Below are positions 7,351 to 7,759 of a stretch of 7,759 nucleotides of DNA, piece by piece. The DNA comes from Candidatus Odinarchaeota archaeon. Lineage in GTDB: Archaea; Asgardarchaeota; JAGGXT01. The notes under the pieces are model-generated. The model ran no database searches. It had not been told where the DNA came from and worked only from the letters and a program-made list of their open reading frames with translations. The stretch covers positions 1 to 7,759 of the forward strand of contig JAGGXT010000074.1 of NCBI GenBank assembly GCA_021162905.1, in the 5' to 3' direction. The position numbers and the translations under genes were made by a program. Position 1 is the stretch's first letter; every line of letters starts with the position of its first letter.

Positions 7351-7363
7351 TATTTAAATTCGA
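7351..7363 (-). promoter_or_regulatory. Candidate distal BRE/TATA of the cas operon
   Basis: The minus strand reads TTCGAATTTAAATA: a CGAA stretch resembling the archaeal BRE, directly followed by TTTAAATA. Initiation would be expected near 7327, leaving an untranslated leader of roughly 90 bases before cas8b. The BRE-like flank makes it the best formed of the candidate promoters, but the choice between this and the proximal site cannot be made from sequence alone. Confidence 0.4.
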
Positions 7364-7602
7364 ATTATATTGGATCCTTTGATTCTTTATATAAAGATAG
7401 TAATTTTCTTTAACTTAGGTTGTGATTTTTCGAATTTTTTTACAGATAAGCTCCATAATCACTTTAGGGATTTCCTAGCTCATTTTACTAAAAATGAACA
7501 AATCTACGATGTCAGATTTGAATTTTAAGCTTTTCTGGTACTGATATTTTTGTTACAAAAATGAGAAGCTTTTTCATGCTCTATTTTTCTCGGTGAGCTA
7601 AG

Positions 7603-7674
7603 ATGGTGCTCAAATCAACCCCAGAACCAGATTGGCCACCCGATGACGATTGGCCTTGGCCAATTGATGGATAG
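7603..7674 (+). CDS. Possible 23-residue Trp/Pro/Asp-rich small protein
   Basis: An ATG is preceded by GGTGA (7592-7596) with six bases between, an archaeal-type ribosome binding site. The frame runs 23 codons to TAG. The product starts MVLKSTPEP and continues with a repeated DWP pattern (DWPP, then DWPWP) and an acidic DDD between, ending IDG. I do not recognise a family. It carries no membrane segment, signal or known motif. Codons 11-23 and the stop lie in the left arm of the terminal palindrome, so its 3' end could be affected if that palindrome is an assembly artefact. The same frame is open upstream only back to a TGA at 7594-7596. It could be a genuine small gene or a chance frame in GC-rich repeated sequence. 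Confidence 0.35.
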   Translation: MVLKSTPEPDWPPDDDWPWPIDG

Positions 7675-7759
7675 CGGGTCATCGGGTCGGGGCATATGCC
7701 CCGACCCGATGACCCGCTATCCATCAATTGGCCAAGGCCAATCGTCATCGGGTGGCCAA
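7632..7759. repeat. Perfect 128-bp palindrome at the right end
   Basis: The two 64-base arms are exact reverse complements with no spacer; the axis lies between 7695 and 7696 in ggcatatgcc. The palindrome reaches the final base, so its full length may be greater. It is markedly richer in G+C than the surrounding sequence. Possible explanations are a fold-back artefact at a contig end, the closed hairpin end of a linear replicon, or a natural cruciform-forming element. The sequence alone does not separate these, though termination exactly at the window end favours an assembly or amplification artefact. Confidence 0.95.
7638..7687. repeat. Nested hairpins inside the left palindrome arm
   Basis: Within the left arm acccgatgac (7638-7647) is the reverse complement of gtcatcgggt (7678-7687), giving a ten-pair stem. 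Its loop holds a second hairpin, attggcc (7649-7655) with ggccaat (7658-7664) around a two-base loop. The arm is therefore self-complementary even without its mirror copy, and the same ten-mer or its complement occurs four times in the palindrome (also 7704-7713 and 7744-7753). Confidence 0.85.

Larger units (their letters stand above)
7240..7602. other. AT-rich intergenic region carrying the cas operon promoter
   Basis: There is no supported gene in this stretch. In particular no cas6, which frequently precedes cas8b in type I-B loci, is encoded on either strand. Several TATA-like sites are visible: TTTATATAAA (7386-7395), TTTAAATA on the minus strand (7351-7358) and TTTTAATATAA on the minus strand (7259-7269). 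A ten-base palindrome aattcgaatt (7357-7366) overlaps the second and could be an operator half-site pair, although nothing identifies a regulator. The region separates the leftward cas operon from the rightward small ORF at 7603, so promoters may be divergent. Confidence 0.6.

Noticed and set aside
7561..7596. 11-codon frame (MRSFFMLYFSR) just upstream of the small ORF and in its frame
   Set aside because: No ribosome binding site, no sign of coding beyond chance, and it ends in TGA inside the GGTGA site of the next frame. Read-through to join the two is possible in principle but nothing supports it.

Overview
The window holds a complete-looking type I-B CRISPR-Cas operon on the minus strand, read from right to left as cas8b, cas7, cas5, cas3, cas4, cas1, cas2 (7239 down to 364). 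It is flanked by two AT-rich non-coding stretches and ends on the right in a long perfect palindrome. The organism is most likely a thermophilic archaeon. This rests on TATA boxes of the TTTAAATA/TTTATATA type, GGTGA/GGAGGTG ribosome binding sites, GTG and TTG starts, AGA/AGG-rich arginine codons, lysine/glutamate-rich proteins and the Cas family types. Bacteria such as Thermotogales carry related I-B systems, so the domain assignment is an inference.

Layout. 1-363: AT-rich, no gene. It looks like a CRISPR leader lying downstream of cas2, and its first bases could be the edge of a CRISPR repeat that continues outside the window. 364-2148: adaptation module (cas2, cas1, cas4). 2149-4323: cas3 nuclease-helicase. 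4320-7239: Cascade subunits cas5, cas7 and cas8b. 7240-7602: AT-rich promoter region of the operon. 7603-7674: a possible 23-residue Trp/Pro/Asp-rich small ORF on the plus strand with a good GGTGA site. 7632-7759: a perfect palindrome with 64-bp arms that reaches the last base, much richer in G+C than the rest.

How it works together. Cas1, Cas2 and Cas4 acquire spacers. Cas8b, Cas7, Cas5 and a small subunit form the crRNA-guided surveillance complex, and Cas3 degrades the target. The most interesting observation is a perfect GGAGGTG Shine-Dalgarno six bases before an in-frame ATG inside cas8b (6229-6231). It would allow a separate 95-residue C-terminal product, matching the known internal-start Cas11 small subunit of type I-B systems. 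No cas6 is present in the operon or anywhere in the window, so crRNA processing must depend on a gene elsewhere.
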